64,000 bases of DNA from Belnapia rosea (GTDB taxonomy: Bacteria; Pseudomonadota; Alphaproteobacteria; Acetobacterales; Acetobacteraceae), in the NCBI RefSeq assembly GCF_900101615.1, contig NZ_FMZX01000002.1, forward strand, positions 496,001-560,000. The letters are read 5' to 3'. Every line of letters starts with the position of its first letter. The first letter of the stretch is position 1. Below are positions 15,766 through 24,208 of the stretch, piece by piece. The notes under the pieces were generated by a model. The model saw nothing but the letters and a program-made list of their open reading frames with translations, searched no databases and was not told where the DNA came from. Made by a program: the position numbers and the translations under genes.

Positions 15766-17304
15766 TCAGAGGGCGCTTTCTGCCCGACTGAGATCGCCCT
15801 GACTGGTCCGACGCAGCGCCGCCTCGGCGGCGGCGAAGCGTTCGGGATCGGCCAGGACACGCGGCACCTTGTGCTGGCCCCCGAGCTTGCCCTGGGCTCG
15901 CATCCAGGCGGCGAAGGCGCCTGGCGGCAGCAGTACCATCTCGGGCGGCGCCATCTGGCCACCACGGCGATGCGCGGCGTAATCCTCGTTCGCCGCGATC
16001 AAGGCCGCATCCACCGCGCGGGCGAGATGGTCCGCCAGCGCCGGATCGGCCGGTGCATCGGGCTCCACCAGCCAGCGATGCGCGCCGAGCGCGCCGAGAA
16101 AGACCGGCCCCACCGTGTAATCTGCAATGGTCAGGCCCCGGGCCCGGGCCACGCCGAGCAGTGCCGCCTCGATCTCCTCCCCGTCCAGATGCTCGCCGAA
16201 GGCCGAGAGGCTGTAGGAGGTACGCCCGGTGACCAGCAGCCGTGGCGGAGAGCGGTCGACGAAGCGCACGGTATCTCCGAGCACATAGGACCAGAGCCCG
16301 GCGCAGGAGGTGACGAGGACCGCATAGTCGATGCCGGTCTCGATCGTCGCCACCCAGTGACGGGTCGGTGCCGCGAGGCCGAGTTCCTCCACCGGTACGA
16401 ATTCCCAGAAGACGCCGGCATCGAGGGTGAGGCGCATGCCCTCGCCATTGCCGCGATCGGCAAGCGCCCCGAAGCCCTCGCTGGCGGCATAGACCTCGCG
16501 CGTCGCGCAGCCGGGCGGCAGGAAGGGGCGAAGCCTGTCCTGATAGGGCGCCCAGGGGACGCCGCCATGCACCAGCAATTCGAGCGCCGGCAGGGGCGGC
16601 ATGCCATGCCGCGCGGCCAGACGCTCCAGCAGCACCAGCAGCCAGCTCGGCGTGCCGGAGAGGATGCGGATCGCACTGGCCGGCGTCGCCTCGACCAGGG
16701 CATCGAGCTTCCGGTCCCAGTCGGGGATCAGGGCCAGCCGTGGCGGCGGGAAGCTCCAGGGGCGGAGCGGGGCCGGCACCCCCACCGCCGCGATGCCGGA
16801 CAGGTCGCCCTGGCGAACACCGGAGGCAACCCGCTCCAGCGCGGTGGAGCCGCCGAGCATGAAGGAGGACCCGCCGAAAATTCGGCTTTGTGGATGGTGG
16901 TGCAGGTGCCAGGCCAGCACGTCCAGCGCCGCCCGACGGTTGCCCCGCATCATGGGCGCGGTGACCGGGATGTATTTCGTGGTGCCGGAGGTCGTACCGG
17001 AGGAGAGCGCGAAATAGGGCACCCGCCCGGGCCAGCTCACATCCACCAGGACCGGATAGGCCGGCTGCCACCAGTCGCGCCAGAAGTCCTCGTAGCGCCG
17101 GATCGGCACGCGGGCCTGGTAGTCGGCGACGCCGCCGATCCCGGCGAAGCCATGCGCCCGGCCGAAGCGCGTGCCGGCCGCGCGGCGCAGCAGCCGGGCC
17201 AGCAGCCGGGACTGGGTTGCGGCCGGATCGAGACGTTGCAGCTGCCTGAGGCGGAGCGCGGTGGTGGCACGCAGGGGCGGCGTCGCATCGAAGGGCGGCA
17301 TCAT
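15766..17304 (-). CDS. GH3 family acyl-amido synthetase
   Basis: The 512-residue protein is full-length GH3, the adenylating family known in plants for joining amino acids to jasmonate or auxin. ATP motifs are clear: motif 1 YFALSSGTTSGTTKYIPV (about residues 97-114), motif 2 EVYAASEGF and motif 3 GLWSYVLGDTVRF, then a C-terminal lid domain with GRTSYSLSAFGEHL. It is expected to activate a carboxylic acid and form an amide or thioester; the substrates are unknown. It overlaps the upstream acylase stop by 4 bp (ATGA), so the two are coupled. Bacterial GH3 proteins are little characterised. Confidence 0.9.
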   Translation of the reverse strand: MMPPFDATPPLRATTALRLRQLQRLDPAATQSRLLARLLRRAAGTRFGRAHGFAGIGGVADYQARVPIRRYEDFWRDWWQPAYPVLVDVSWPGRVPYFALSSGTTSGTTKYIPVTAPMMRGNRRAALDVLAWHLHHHPQSRIFGGSSFMLGGSTALERVASGVRQGDLSGIAAVGVPAPLRPWSFPPPRLALIPDWDRKLDALVEATPASAIRILSGTPSWLLVLLERLAARHGMPPLPALELLVHGGVPWAPYQDRLRPFLPPGCATREVYAASEGFGALADRGNGEGMRLTLDAGVFWEFVPVEELGLAAPTRHWVATIETGIDYAVLVTSCAGLWSYVLGDTVRFVDRSPPRLLVTGRTSYSLSAFGEHLDGEEIEAALLGVARARGLTIADYTVGPVFLGALGAHRWLVEPDAPADPALADHLARAVDAALIAANEDYAAHRRGGQMAPPEMVLLPPGAFAAWMRAQGKLGGQHKVPRVLADPERFAAAEAALRRTSQGDLSRAESAL

Positions 17305-19583
17305 GGCCGCAGCACCGTCACGCGGGGGAATTCAGCGGCGACCGTCGCCGGCCGCAGCGGCAGGCGGATACTGCGGCCCTCGCGCCAGAGCGGGATCTGG
17401 TCGGCGAAGGCGGCGCTGCCGAGCCAGCCATCCTGGCCGCCGAAGAGAGTGAACCAGTTGGAATCCGGATCGCCGAGGTCGGACACATAGCGCGCCATGG
17501 AGCCGAAGCTCACCTCGTGCGGGCCGCCGACGAGGCCATGGCCCGTTTTCATCGGCGTCTCGCGGGAGCCGCCGACCGGCATGTCCCCGAGCACGAAGGC
17601 GCGGCCGAGCACCGGCAGGTTCACCAGCCAATGGGCCGCGCGAAGGCGATGGACATCGCCCCAGCTGCGGTAGCGGCCCGCAAGCGGCGCGGCCTCGGTC
17701 AGCGCCCGGCGCAGCAACTCCGTCCGGCGTGCCTCGGGCAGCGCGTCGAGGTCGCGGAGCAGGAAGGTCGTAATGAAATTCCACCCCGTCTCCGGGCCGC
17801 GCCCGCTGCGGCCTTCCGGCAGGAGAGTAGGCAGCAGGCGGGCAAGGATCAATTCGAAGACCAGGGCGGCGCGGCTGTCCGCCGCGTAGTCGCCATCCCA
17901 GCCGCGCAGCGCAGCGAGCAGCGCCGGCTCTGGCGGGCCACCTGGCAGCGCGTCGAGATGGGCCAGCAGACCCTTGGCCAGCACCGCCGCCTTGGGGGCC
18001 AGTGTGTCCCGCTGCAGCATGGCCAGATCCTCCGGCGTCAGCTTCGGCCGGGCGAGCAGCAGCGCCCGCAGCCGGGCGACGCGGTCGCCATCGCTGAAAA
18101 AATAGCCAACGGGCGGCGGCTGCCGCGCCCAAAGGTCCGGGTTCTCATTGGCCGAGGCAAGCACCCCGTCCGGCGGATTCTCGAGCGCGGGCAGGTCCCC
18201 GGCATGCAGCAACCGCGCCCAGGGGGCCGTGGCGGCCGGGTTTGTGGCATCGAGCACGGGGCCTTCGGCGGGGAAGCCGGTGCGGGAGGGGAGGATGGCC
18301 GCCGTCAGCCGGCCGATCGTGCCGCCGCGGTCGGCATAGAGGAAATTCTGCGGCGAGACGGCGAAACTTGCGAAGCTCGCGCGGAATTCGGCGCCGTTCC
18401 GGGCGCGGGCGGCGTGCAGCAGGCTGGTGATCTCGTCTGCCGGCTCCTGGCCGGCCCAGCGGAGCGCGAGGGCCTCGCCCGGCCGGCCGGGCACCACGCT
18501 CGCATCGGTCAGCACCGGGCCTTGCGGCGTCATCCGCACCCGGCGCGTGGTGGGGAACCAGAAGCGCTGGCGGATGGTGGCCTCGCTCTCGGTGAAGGCC
18601 CCGGGCGGCAGGCGGGAGACATCGAACAGATCCGAGGAGGCAGCGCGAAGATTGGTGCCGCCCCAGGCTACATCCGGGTTGCGGCCGAGGCCGATGATCG
18701 GCAGGCCCGGCACCATCATCCCGACCGCGTGGAAGGAGGGCGAGCGCATCCCGACCAGCAGCCAGAGATTGGGCAGCGACAGGCCGAGATGCGGGTCGGA
18801 GGCGAGCATCGCCGCGCCTGAAGCGCTGTGGGTCGGCGCTACCGCCACGGCATTGCTGCCGGCGCGGGAGAGGCCGGCCAGCAGGCCAGGCAGGTTCGCC
18901 TCGCGCGGTGCGGGCGGTGTCATGTTGGCCCCGGCCTCGAGCGTCCGGCGCCAGGCGGCGGCGAAGCCCGGCTTCCCGCGCTCGGCCAGCAACGAGAAAT
19001 AAGACAGCCAATTCACATCCGTCCCCGCGAGCCGGCCGATCGCCAGCAGGTCGGTGGTGGTGAAAGGCTCCGGGCGGAGGCCGAGCAGGCCGAATTCCGG
19101 CGGCCGCGGCCCTTCCAGCGTCACGCGGTTCAGCCCGGCCAGGAAGGCCGTCATGAAGGCGCGGGTCTCGGGCGGCCAGCGGCGCTCGATCTCCGGCGCC
19201 GCATGGGCGAAGTCGAGGATGCGGAGCGCATGGTCGTAATCCCGTGCCAGCGGCCCGGCCATCTCGGACAGGCGGCCACGAGCAACCATTCGCAACAGAG
19301 CGATCTGGCCACCCCGCAGATGGCCATGTACCAGGCCGAGAGCATAGGCGAGGTCCGTATCCGACCCGGCCTCGATCCAGGGCACCAGATGCTCGTTCCA
19401 GCGGATGGTGACCGGGCCGGCAAGGCCGAGACCCTCCTGCGGGAGGGTGGCCAGGCGCTGGTCGATGCTGGTCGGGCGTGGCGCCAGCGCCCCGCATCCC
19501 GGCAGCAAGGCCAGCATGGCGAGTGCCAGCGACACCCCCCTTGGGCTGCGCTTCGAATTCAGTCGGTGCCGCTGCTTCGCCAT
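17301..19583 (-). CDS. penicillin acylase-family lipoprotein (Ntn hydrolase)
   Basis: This 760-residue precursor has an N-terminal signal with lipobox LLPGC (Cys30), so it is probably a periplasmic lipoprotein. The Ntn nucleophile is Ser243 in RAGSNAVAVA, where self-cleavage between Gly and Ser would free the beta chain. Further family features are DPHLGLSLPNLW, NPDVAWGGTN and a final HEVSFGSMARYVSDLG. Members hydrolyse amides such as penicillins and acyl-homoserine lactones. It is upstream of and overlaps the GH3 gene, so an amide-breaking and an amide-making enzyme are cotranscribed. The start ATG 19583 is 56 bp below the regulator gene. Confidence 0.92.
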   Translation of the reverse strand: MAKQRHRLNSKRSPRGVSLALAMLALLPGCGALAPRPTSIDQRLATLPQEGLGLAGPVTIRWNEHLVPWIEAGSDTDLAYALGLVHGHLRGGQIALLRMVARGRLSEMAGPLARDYDHALRILDFAHAAPEIERRWPPETRAFMTAFLAGLNRVTLEGPRPPEFGLLGLRPEPFTTTDLLAIGRLAGTDVNWLSYFSLLAERGKPGFAAAWRRTLEAGANMTPPAPREANLPGLLAGLSRAGSNAVAVAPTHSASGAAMLASDPHLGLSLPNLWLLVGMRSPSFHAVGMMVPGLPIIGLGRNPDVAWGGTNLRAASSDLFDVSRLPPGAFTESEATIRQRFWFPTTRRVRMTPQGPVLTDASVVPGRPGEALALRWAGQEPADEITSLLHAARARNGAEFRASFASFAVSPQNFLYADRGGTIGRLTAAILPSRTGFPAEGPVLDATNPAATAPWARLLHAGDLPALENPPDGVLASANENPDLWARQPPPVGYFFSDGDRVARLRALLLARPKLTPEDLAMLQRDTLAPKAAVLAKGLLAHLDALPGGPPEPALLAALRGWDGDYAADSRAALVFELILARLLPTLLPEGRSGRGPETGWNFITTFLLRDLDALPEARRTELLRRALTEAAPLAGRYRSWGDVHRLRAAHWLVNLPVLGRAFVLGDMPVGGSRETPMKTGHGLVGGPHEVSFGSMARYVSDLGDPDSNWFTLFGGQDGWLGSAAFADQIPLWREGRSIRLPLRPATVAAEFPRVTVLRP

Positions 19584-19639
19584 GCCAGCCAGATTGGCCG
19601 CCCGGTCCCGCACACAAGCCGCGGAAACGAAGCCTTGCG

Positions 19640-20023
19640 TCAGGCCTGGCCGGCCACTTGGCGAATGGCGCTGACCAACCGGCTGAGTTCGACCGGCTTG
19701 GTGAGCAATTCAAGGGGAGCGGTGCCGTCATGCAGCGCCCTCGTTCCCCCGTTGGGCGGGTAGCCGGTCATCACCACCACCGGCAGGTCGGGCCGCCCGG
19801 CCCGTAATCGGGCAATCAACTCCCGCCCATCCAGGCGAGGCATGCGGAGATCCGTCAGCAAGACGTCGAAGCAAGCGCCGGTGCTGGCGATTTCCAGAGC
19901 CGCCTCGCCATCCGGTGCGGCCAGCACCTCGAACCCGGCATCGAGGAGGCCCTCCTCCAGCACCTCGGCGGCCAGGAGTTCATCCTCGGCCATCAACACA
20001 CGAAGCGGATGCGTGTCATTCAT
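19640..20023 (-). CDS. single-domain response regulator
   Basis: The 127-residue protein is a stand-alone CheY-like receiver. It has the acidic pair in MAEDELLAAEVLEE, phospho-acceptor Asp58 in LLTDLRMPRLDG, Thr in VVVMTGYP and Lys in LLTKPVEL. No output domain follows, so it must act through protein contact or as a phosphate relay. Its start overlaps the end of the histidine kinase gene by 4 bp, making the kinase its evident partner. The acylase gene begins 56 bp downstream. Confidence 0.93.
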   Translation of the reverse strand: MNDTHPLRVLMAEDELLAAEVLEEGLLDAGFEVLAAPDGEAALEIASTGACFDVLLTDLRMPRLDGRELIARLRAGRPDLPVVVMTGYPPNGGTRALHDGTAPLELLTKPVELSRLVSAIRQVAGQA

Positions 20024-21558
20024 GCCGGGTGCTCCCTGACGAGGGGCAGCGCAACCTGGAACACCGCGCCTGCGCCGCGGTTGAGCCAGGCAAGCCGTCC
20101 GCCCATGCCGCGCAGGATGCCTGCGGCGATGGGCAGGCCAAGGCCGGTACCCTCGCCGGGATCCTTGCTGGTGACGAAGGGTTCCAGGATGCGCGCACCG
20201 AGCGAGGCCGGGACGCCGCCGCCGGTGTCCTGCACGGCCAGCGTCATCTGCCCCGGCTGCGGCCCGGCGCGGAGGGTGACCTGGATCTGCGCCAGCGCAT
20301 CCGGTTCCTGCCGGCGCCGGCGCAGCACGGCATCCCGCGCATTTTCCAGCAGGTGCAGCAGCGCCTGCTCGAACTGTGCCGGGCGACCGAGCACCGGCGC
20401 GGGCTCCGATGCGTCGAGCGTGACCTCGATCCGGTCGAGGGACCAGGACCGGCGGGCAACCTCGACCGCAGCGGCGGCGGCTTCGGCGGCATCGAAGGTC
20501 TCGGCCTCGCCCGGAGTGTCGCGTGCCAGCTCGCGCATGCGCTCGAGCAGCGCGCCGAGGCGGCGCGTCTGGCCGAGGATGACCTCGATGGCACGGCGGG
20601 CGCCGGTGCCGACCTCGAGCGTGGCCCGGGCGCGATCGGCCCAGAGGCTGATGATGTTCACCGGCTGGCTCATCTCATGCGCGACACCGGCGCACATGGC
20701 GCCGATGGTGGCGCGGCGGGCCGCCTCCACCAGGTCGGTCTGCAGTCGCCGCAGCTCCGTCACATCCCGCAGGCTGCCGAGCAGCCGGCGCGGCTCGCCC
20801 TGGATGTCGGGCAGGGGGGCGAGGACGGTGTGCCAGTGGCGGATGCCCTCGGGCCCGGTGATCGTGCTCTCCCAATCCCGCGGCGCGCCGGTGCCGAAGC
20901 AGGTGGCGAAGGCGCTGGTCAGCTCGGCCGCCGGGACGGCGTCGAGGAGGACGTCCGGGCCGCTGCCCTCGATCGCCTCGCGCGGCCGGCCGAACAGCCG
21001 GACGAAGCTCGGATTCACTGTCTCGAAAACGAAGCCACCGCGCTCCGCCCGGACCACGAAGAGCGCGTCCGACATATGCTCGAAGAAACCGGCGAGGCGT
21101 GCCTCGCTCTGGCGGGCGCGCGCCTCGGCTTCCCGCCGCTCCGCCACCTCGCGCGAGAGCGCGGTATTGGCGCGGGCGAGATCCGCGGAGGAGGGCAGGG
21201 CCAGGACACACGGCAGCAGGGGCCAGAGGGCGATGGCGGTAACGACCGAGACCACCGCCGTTACCGCCTTCACCGCACCTTCCAGCCCGTAATCCGGGTA
21301 CCAGAGCGTCCAGATCGAGAGGAAATGCGTCGCGCCGCAGGCCAGGATGAACAGCGCGAACAGCTCGAAGGTCCAGGGGAAGGCCAGGTCGCGCCGGCGC
21401 CGCGCGATGACGATCAGCACGATCGGGATGGACCAGTAGGCGAGACCGATCAATGCATCCGAGACGACATGCAGCCACAGCAGTTCAGGCCGCCACAACA
21501 GGCAGACGCCATGCGGTGCCAGCGCATCGGAATCGAAGAGTGTGGCCAGGTTGGGCAT
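20020..21558 (-). CDS. histidine kinase with ethylene-receptor-like membrane domain
   Basis: The 512-residue kinase, from ATG 21558, has three N-terminal membrane helices (about residues 25-120) closely resembling the ethylene-binding domain of plant ETR1. The ETR1 residues needed for ethylene binding, D25, Y32, I35, P36, I62, C65 and H69, are matched at a constant offset of nine: D34, Y41, I44, P45, I71, C74, H78 (SDALIGLAYWSIP and ILACGATHF). A PAS domain follows (about 155-270), then the H-box AHEMSQP (His about 296) and an ATPase domain with LLENARDA, DTGGG and GEGTGLGLPIA. An upstream start at 21726 would add 56 unlike residues. The receiver gene overlaps its 3' end. Confidence 0.9.
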   Translation of the reverse strand: MPNLATLFDSDALAPHGVCLLWRPELLWLHVVSDALIGLAYWSIPIVLIVIARRRRDLAFPWTFELFALFILACGATHFLSIWTLWYPDYGLEGAVKAVTAVVSVVTAIALWPLLPCVLALPSSADLARANTALSREVAERREAEARARQSEARLAGFFEHMSDALFVVRAERGGFVFETVNPSFVRLFGRPREAIEGSGPDVLLDAVPAAELTSAFATCFGTGAPRDWESTITGPEGIRHWHTVLAPLPDIQGEPRRLLGSLRDVTELRRLQTDLVEAARRATIGAMCAGVAHEMSQPVNIISLWADRARATLEVGTGARRAIEVILGQTRRLGALLERMRELARDTPGEAETFDAAEAAAAAVEVARRSWSLDRIEVTLDASEPAPVLGRPAQFEQALLHLLENARDAVLRRRRQEPDALAQIQVTLRAGPQPGQMTLAVQDTGGGVPASLGARILEPFVTSKDPGEGTGLGLPIAAGILRGMGGRLAWLNRGAGAVFQVALPLVREHPA

Positions 21559-21781
21559 TGAATTCGGACCACCGATCGGTACGGGCCAGTGAGGTGCAGC
21601 GGACTGCACGACATAGGCAAGTGGGTACAACTTTGGCGTGTAGACAAGTGCGCTACAGAGAGAAAGAGATGGAATAATGGACGCGTGAAGGCTGGCGAAA
21701 CGCGTGAGTTGAGCGCTGGAAACCATGCTATCGGCCCGCGCGTCAACAAAACTGCGGACCGCTTGTGAAGGGCGGGGTGAA
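21559..21781. other. AT-richer intergenic region upstream of the sensor kinase
   Basis: This 223-bp gap separates the ABC permease stop from the kinase start and is visibly richer in A/T than its surroundings. It most likely holds the promoter for the kinase-regulator-acylase-GH3 unit. The kinase reading frame stays open through most of it, but the encoded residues look non-conserved. I could not fix -35/-10 boxes with confidence. Confidence 0.4.
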
Positions 21782-23419
21782 TCAGGCTTTCCTCAACGCG
21801 CGGGTCAGCGCCAGGACCGGGAGAAGGCCCGCGGCGACGATGAGCAGGGCCGCGGTGCTCGCCTCCGCCAACCGCTCATCGGCCGCGAGGTTGTGGACCC
21901 GCACCGCCAGGGTATCGAAGTCGAAGGGGCGGATGATGAGCGTCGCCGGCAACTCCTTCATCGTATCGACGAAGACCAGCAGGCCGGCGGTGAGGAGGCT
22001 GCCGCGGGCGAGCGGCAACTCCACCCGCAGCACCGCGCCGGCTGGCCCGGTGCCGAGGATGCGCGCCGCCTCGCGCAGACTGGGCCGGAGCCGGGCCAGC
22101 CCCGCCTCCACCGCGGAGAGTGCCACTGCCAGGAAGCGCACCAGATAGGCGAAGACCAGCGCCGCGATGCCGCCCGAGAGCAGCAGTCCGGTGGACAGGC
22201 CGAAGCGGGCCCGCATCCACCCATCCAGCGCATTGTCGAACAGGCCGAGCGGCACCAGCGTCCCGACCGCGATGACCGATCCCGGAATCGCATAGCCCAG
22301 CCCGGCAACGCGCAGCGCGGCACGTTGCGGCCCACCCGGATGCAGCCGTGCCGCCCAGGCCAGGAACGCCGCCAGCGCCACCGCCAGCAGGGCCGCCAGC
22401 CCCGCGAGCAGGAGGCTGTTGCGCGCAAATGGCAGGAAACGGTCGGGCGCCAGCGGATCGCCCACCTGCAGCATCAGCACCAGCAGCGTGCCGGCCGGCA
22501 CCAGGAAACCAAGCGCAACCGGCAGGGCGCAGGCGATGAGGGCCGCCGCCGCCCACCAGCCACGCAGCGGCACCGGCCGTAACCCCTGCTGCCGCGCCGT
22601 GGTCGGGTGGAAACGACGGCCGCCGCGCGACAGGTGCTCGAAGGCGAGGAGCAGCGCCACCAGCCCCATCAGGCAGGCGGCGAGTTGGCTGGCGGCGCCG
22701 CGGTCGCCGAGGCCGAACCAGGCCTCGTAGAGGCCGGTGGTGAAGGTGCGGACGCCGAAATGCTGCACCGTGCCGAAATCGGCCAGGGTTTCCATCAGCG
22801 CCAGCGCGACACCGCCGGCGATGGCCGGCCGCGCCATCGGCAGAGCCAGCCGGAAGAAGCAGCCGGTGAGGGACTGGCCGAGCGTCCGCGCCGCCTCGAT
22901 CAGCCCAAGGCTCTGCTGCTGGAAGGCGTTGCGGCAGAGCAGGTAGACATAGGGATAGAGCACGAGGCCGAGCATCATCGCCGCCCCCGGCAGGCTGCGG
23001 ATCTCCGGGAACCAGTACCCGCCCCAACGCAGACCGGTCGCGGCACGCAGCGCGGTCTGCACAGGCCCCGCCACGTCGAGCAACCAGGTATAGGCATAAC
23101 CGCAGACATAGGCCGGCATCGCCATCGGCAGCAGCAGGGCGACCTCGAGCACCCGCCGTCCGGGAAACCGGCAAGCCGTCACCAGCCAGGCCGCAAGCGT
23201 GCCAATGCTGGCCGCGATCGCCCCGACGCCAAGCGCGAGCAGGGCCGAATTGGCCAGCATCTCGGGTAGGGTGGTGCCGGCGATGTGGCGCCAGGCCGCG
23301 CCCGAAGGCACCGCTGCTGCGGCCAGCACGGCGAGCAGCGGGGCGGCGACCAGCGCGGCGAGCGGCAGGGCGAGCAAGGCCCAGGCCGGCGCACGGCCTG
23401 GGCCCGGGCGACGGGCCAT
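21782..23419 (-). CDS. ferric iron-type ABC transporter permease (FbpB/SfuB family)
   Basis: This 545-residue membrane protein has about twelve helices in two fused permease halves. Each half has an inner-membrane EAA-type loop: [26 protein letters not shown] in the first half and [24 protein letters not shown] in the second. [10 protein letters not shown] and [15 protein letters not shown]-like segments fit the iron-uptake permease family. No binding protein or ATPase gene is present here, so it is an orphan or works with partners outside the window. The flavin reductase gene lies 21 bp upstream on the same strand. Confidence 0.88.
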   Translation of the reverse strand: MARRPGPGRAPAWALLALPLAALVAAPLLAVLAAAAVPSGAAWRHIAGTTLPEMLANSALLALGVGAIAASIGTLAAWLVTACRFPGRRVLEVALLLPMAMPAYVCGYAYTWLLDVAGPVQTALRAATGLRWGGYWFPEIRSLPGAAMMLGLVLYPYVYLLCRNAFQQQSLGLIEAARTLGQSLTGCFFRLALPMARPAIAGGVALALMETLADFGTVQHFGVRTFTTGLYEAWFGLGDRGAASQLAACLMGLVALLLAFEHLSRGGRRFHPTTARQQGLRPVPLRGWWAAAALIACALPVALGFLVPAGTLLVLMLQVGDPLAPDRFLPFARNSLLLAGLAALLAVALAAFLAWAARLHPGGPQRAALRVAGLGYAIPGSVIAVGTLVPLGLFDNALDGWMRARFGLSTGLLLSGGIAALVFAYLVRFLAVALSAVEAGLARLRPSLREAARILGTGPAGAVLRVELPLARGSLLTAGLLVFVDTMKELPATLIIRPFDFDTLAVRVHNLAADERLAEASTAALLIVAAGLLPVLALTRALRKA

Positions 23420-23440
23420 GATCGGAAGGGACCTGGGTGG

Positions 23441-24079
23441 TTACCCCGCGGCTTTCTTCGCCTCCCACTCGGCGACGGTGATGCGCGGCACCTCGATACG
23501 GTCGGTCGTGCGGGAGTACCAGCCACGGCCATGCATGCGGCCGATGAGGTTCAGCTTCGGCGTGTCAACATAGTACTTGGCCGCATCCAGCACGCAGTCG
23601 TCCTGGATATGCACCGCGACCACGCGGCCGAGGACGATGGTGTGCTCCCCCGCCGGGACCAGCTGATAAGTCACGCATTCCAGCGCCACCGGGCTCTCGG
23701 CAATGCGCGGCGGCTTCACTTTGGAGGAGGCCAGGCGGGTCAGCCCGGCCTCGGCGATCTCGTCGACCCCGGCGGGGAAATCGACCGCCGTCGCGTTCAT
23801 CTGGTGGACCGCTTCCTCGGGCACCAGGCAGACGACGAACTCGCCGGTCGCCTTGATATTGGCGCAAGTGTCCTTCAGCGCGTCCGGCGCCTTCGGGCCG
23901 CAGCCGATGCCGACAACGACCGGGTTGGACGAGAAGGCGTTGAAGAACGAGTAAGGCGCCGCATTCGTAACGCCCGCCGCGTCCTGGGTAACGACCCAGG
24001 CGATCGGCCGGGGCACCACGGAGGACACGATCAGCTTGTAGCAGTCCTGGGGAGCCAGCGTCTCGAAATCGAACAGCAT
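23441..24079 (-). CDS. flavin reductase family protein (split-barrel FMN-binding)
   Basis: The 212-residue protein begins [33 protein letters not shown], followed by [21 protein letters not shown] and [26 protein letters not shown], the standard flavin reductase-like FMN barrel. Members use NAD(P)H to reduce flavin for partner oxygenases or for iron reduction. GTG 24088 is an alternative start three codons upstream. It precedes the iron-type permease by 21 bp on the same strand; reductive iron release is a possible shared theme, only inferred. Confidence 0.87.
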   Translation of the reverse strand: MLFDFETLAPQDCYKLIVSSVVPRPIAWVVTQDAAGVTNAAPYSFFNAFSSNPVVVGIGCGPKAPDALKDTCANIKATGEFVVCLVPEEAVHQMNATAVDFPAGVDEIAEAGLTRLASSKVKPPRIAESPVALECVTYQLVPAGEHTIVLGRVVAVHIQDDCVLDAAKYYVDTPKLNLIGRMHGRGWYSRTTDRIEVPRITVAEWEAKKAAG

Positions 24080-24208
24080 CGGGGGCACATCCTCTGTCGC
24101 GGCGACGGGCGGAACGTGACCTGCGGCGGCGATACTGTCGAGTGGGGCGTTTGCGGGTTCTTAAAGCTTGTCCGGCCAAGGTCTTCCCTGATCAGGAGGA
24201 TCGATCTC

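Noticed and set aside
23285-24208. N-terminal extension of the chemoreceptor
   Set aside because: It is antisense to the flavin reductase and lacks any conserved region. The ATG at 24209 has an ideal Shine-Dalgarno sequence.
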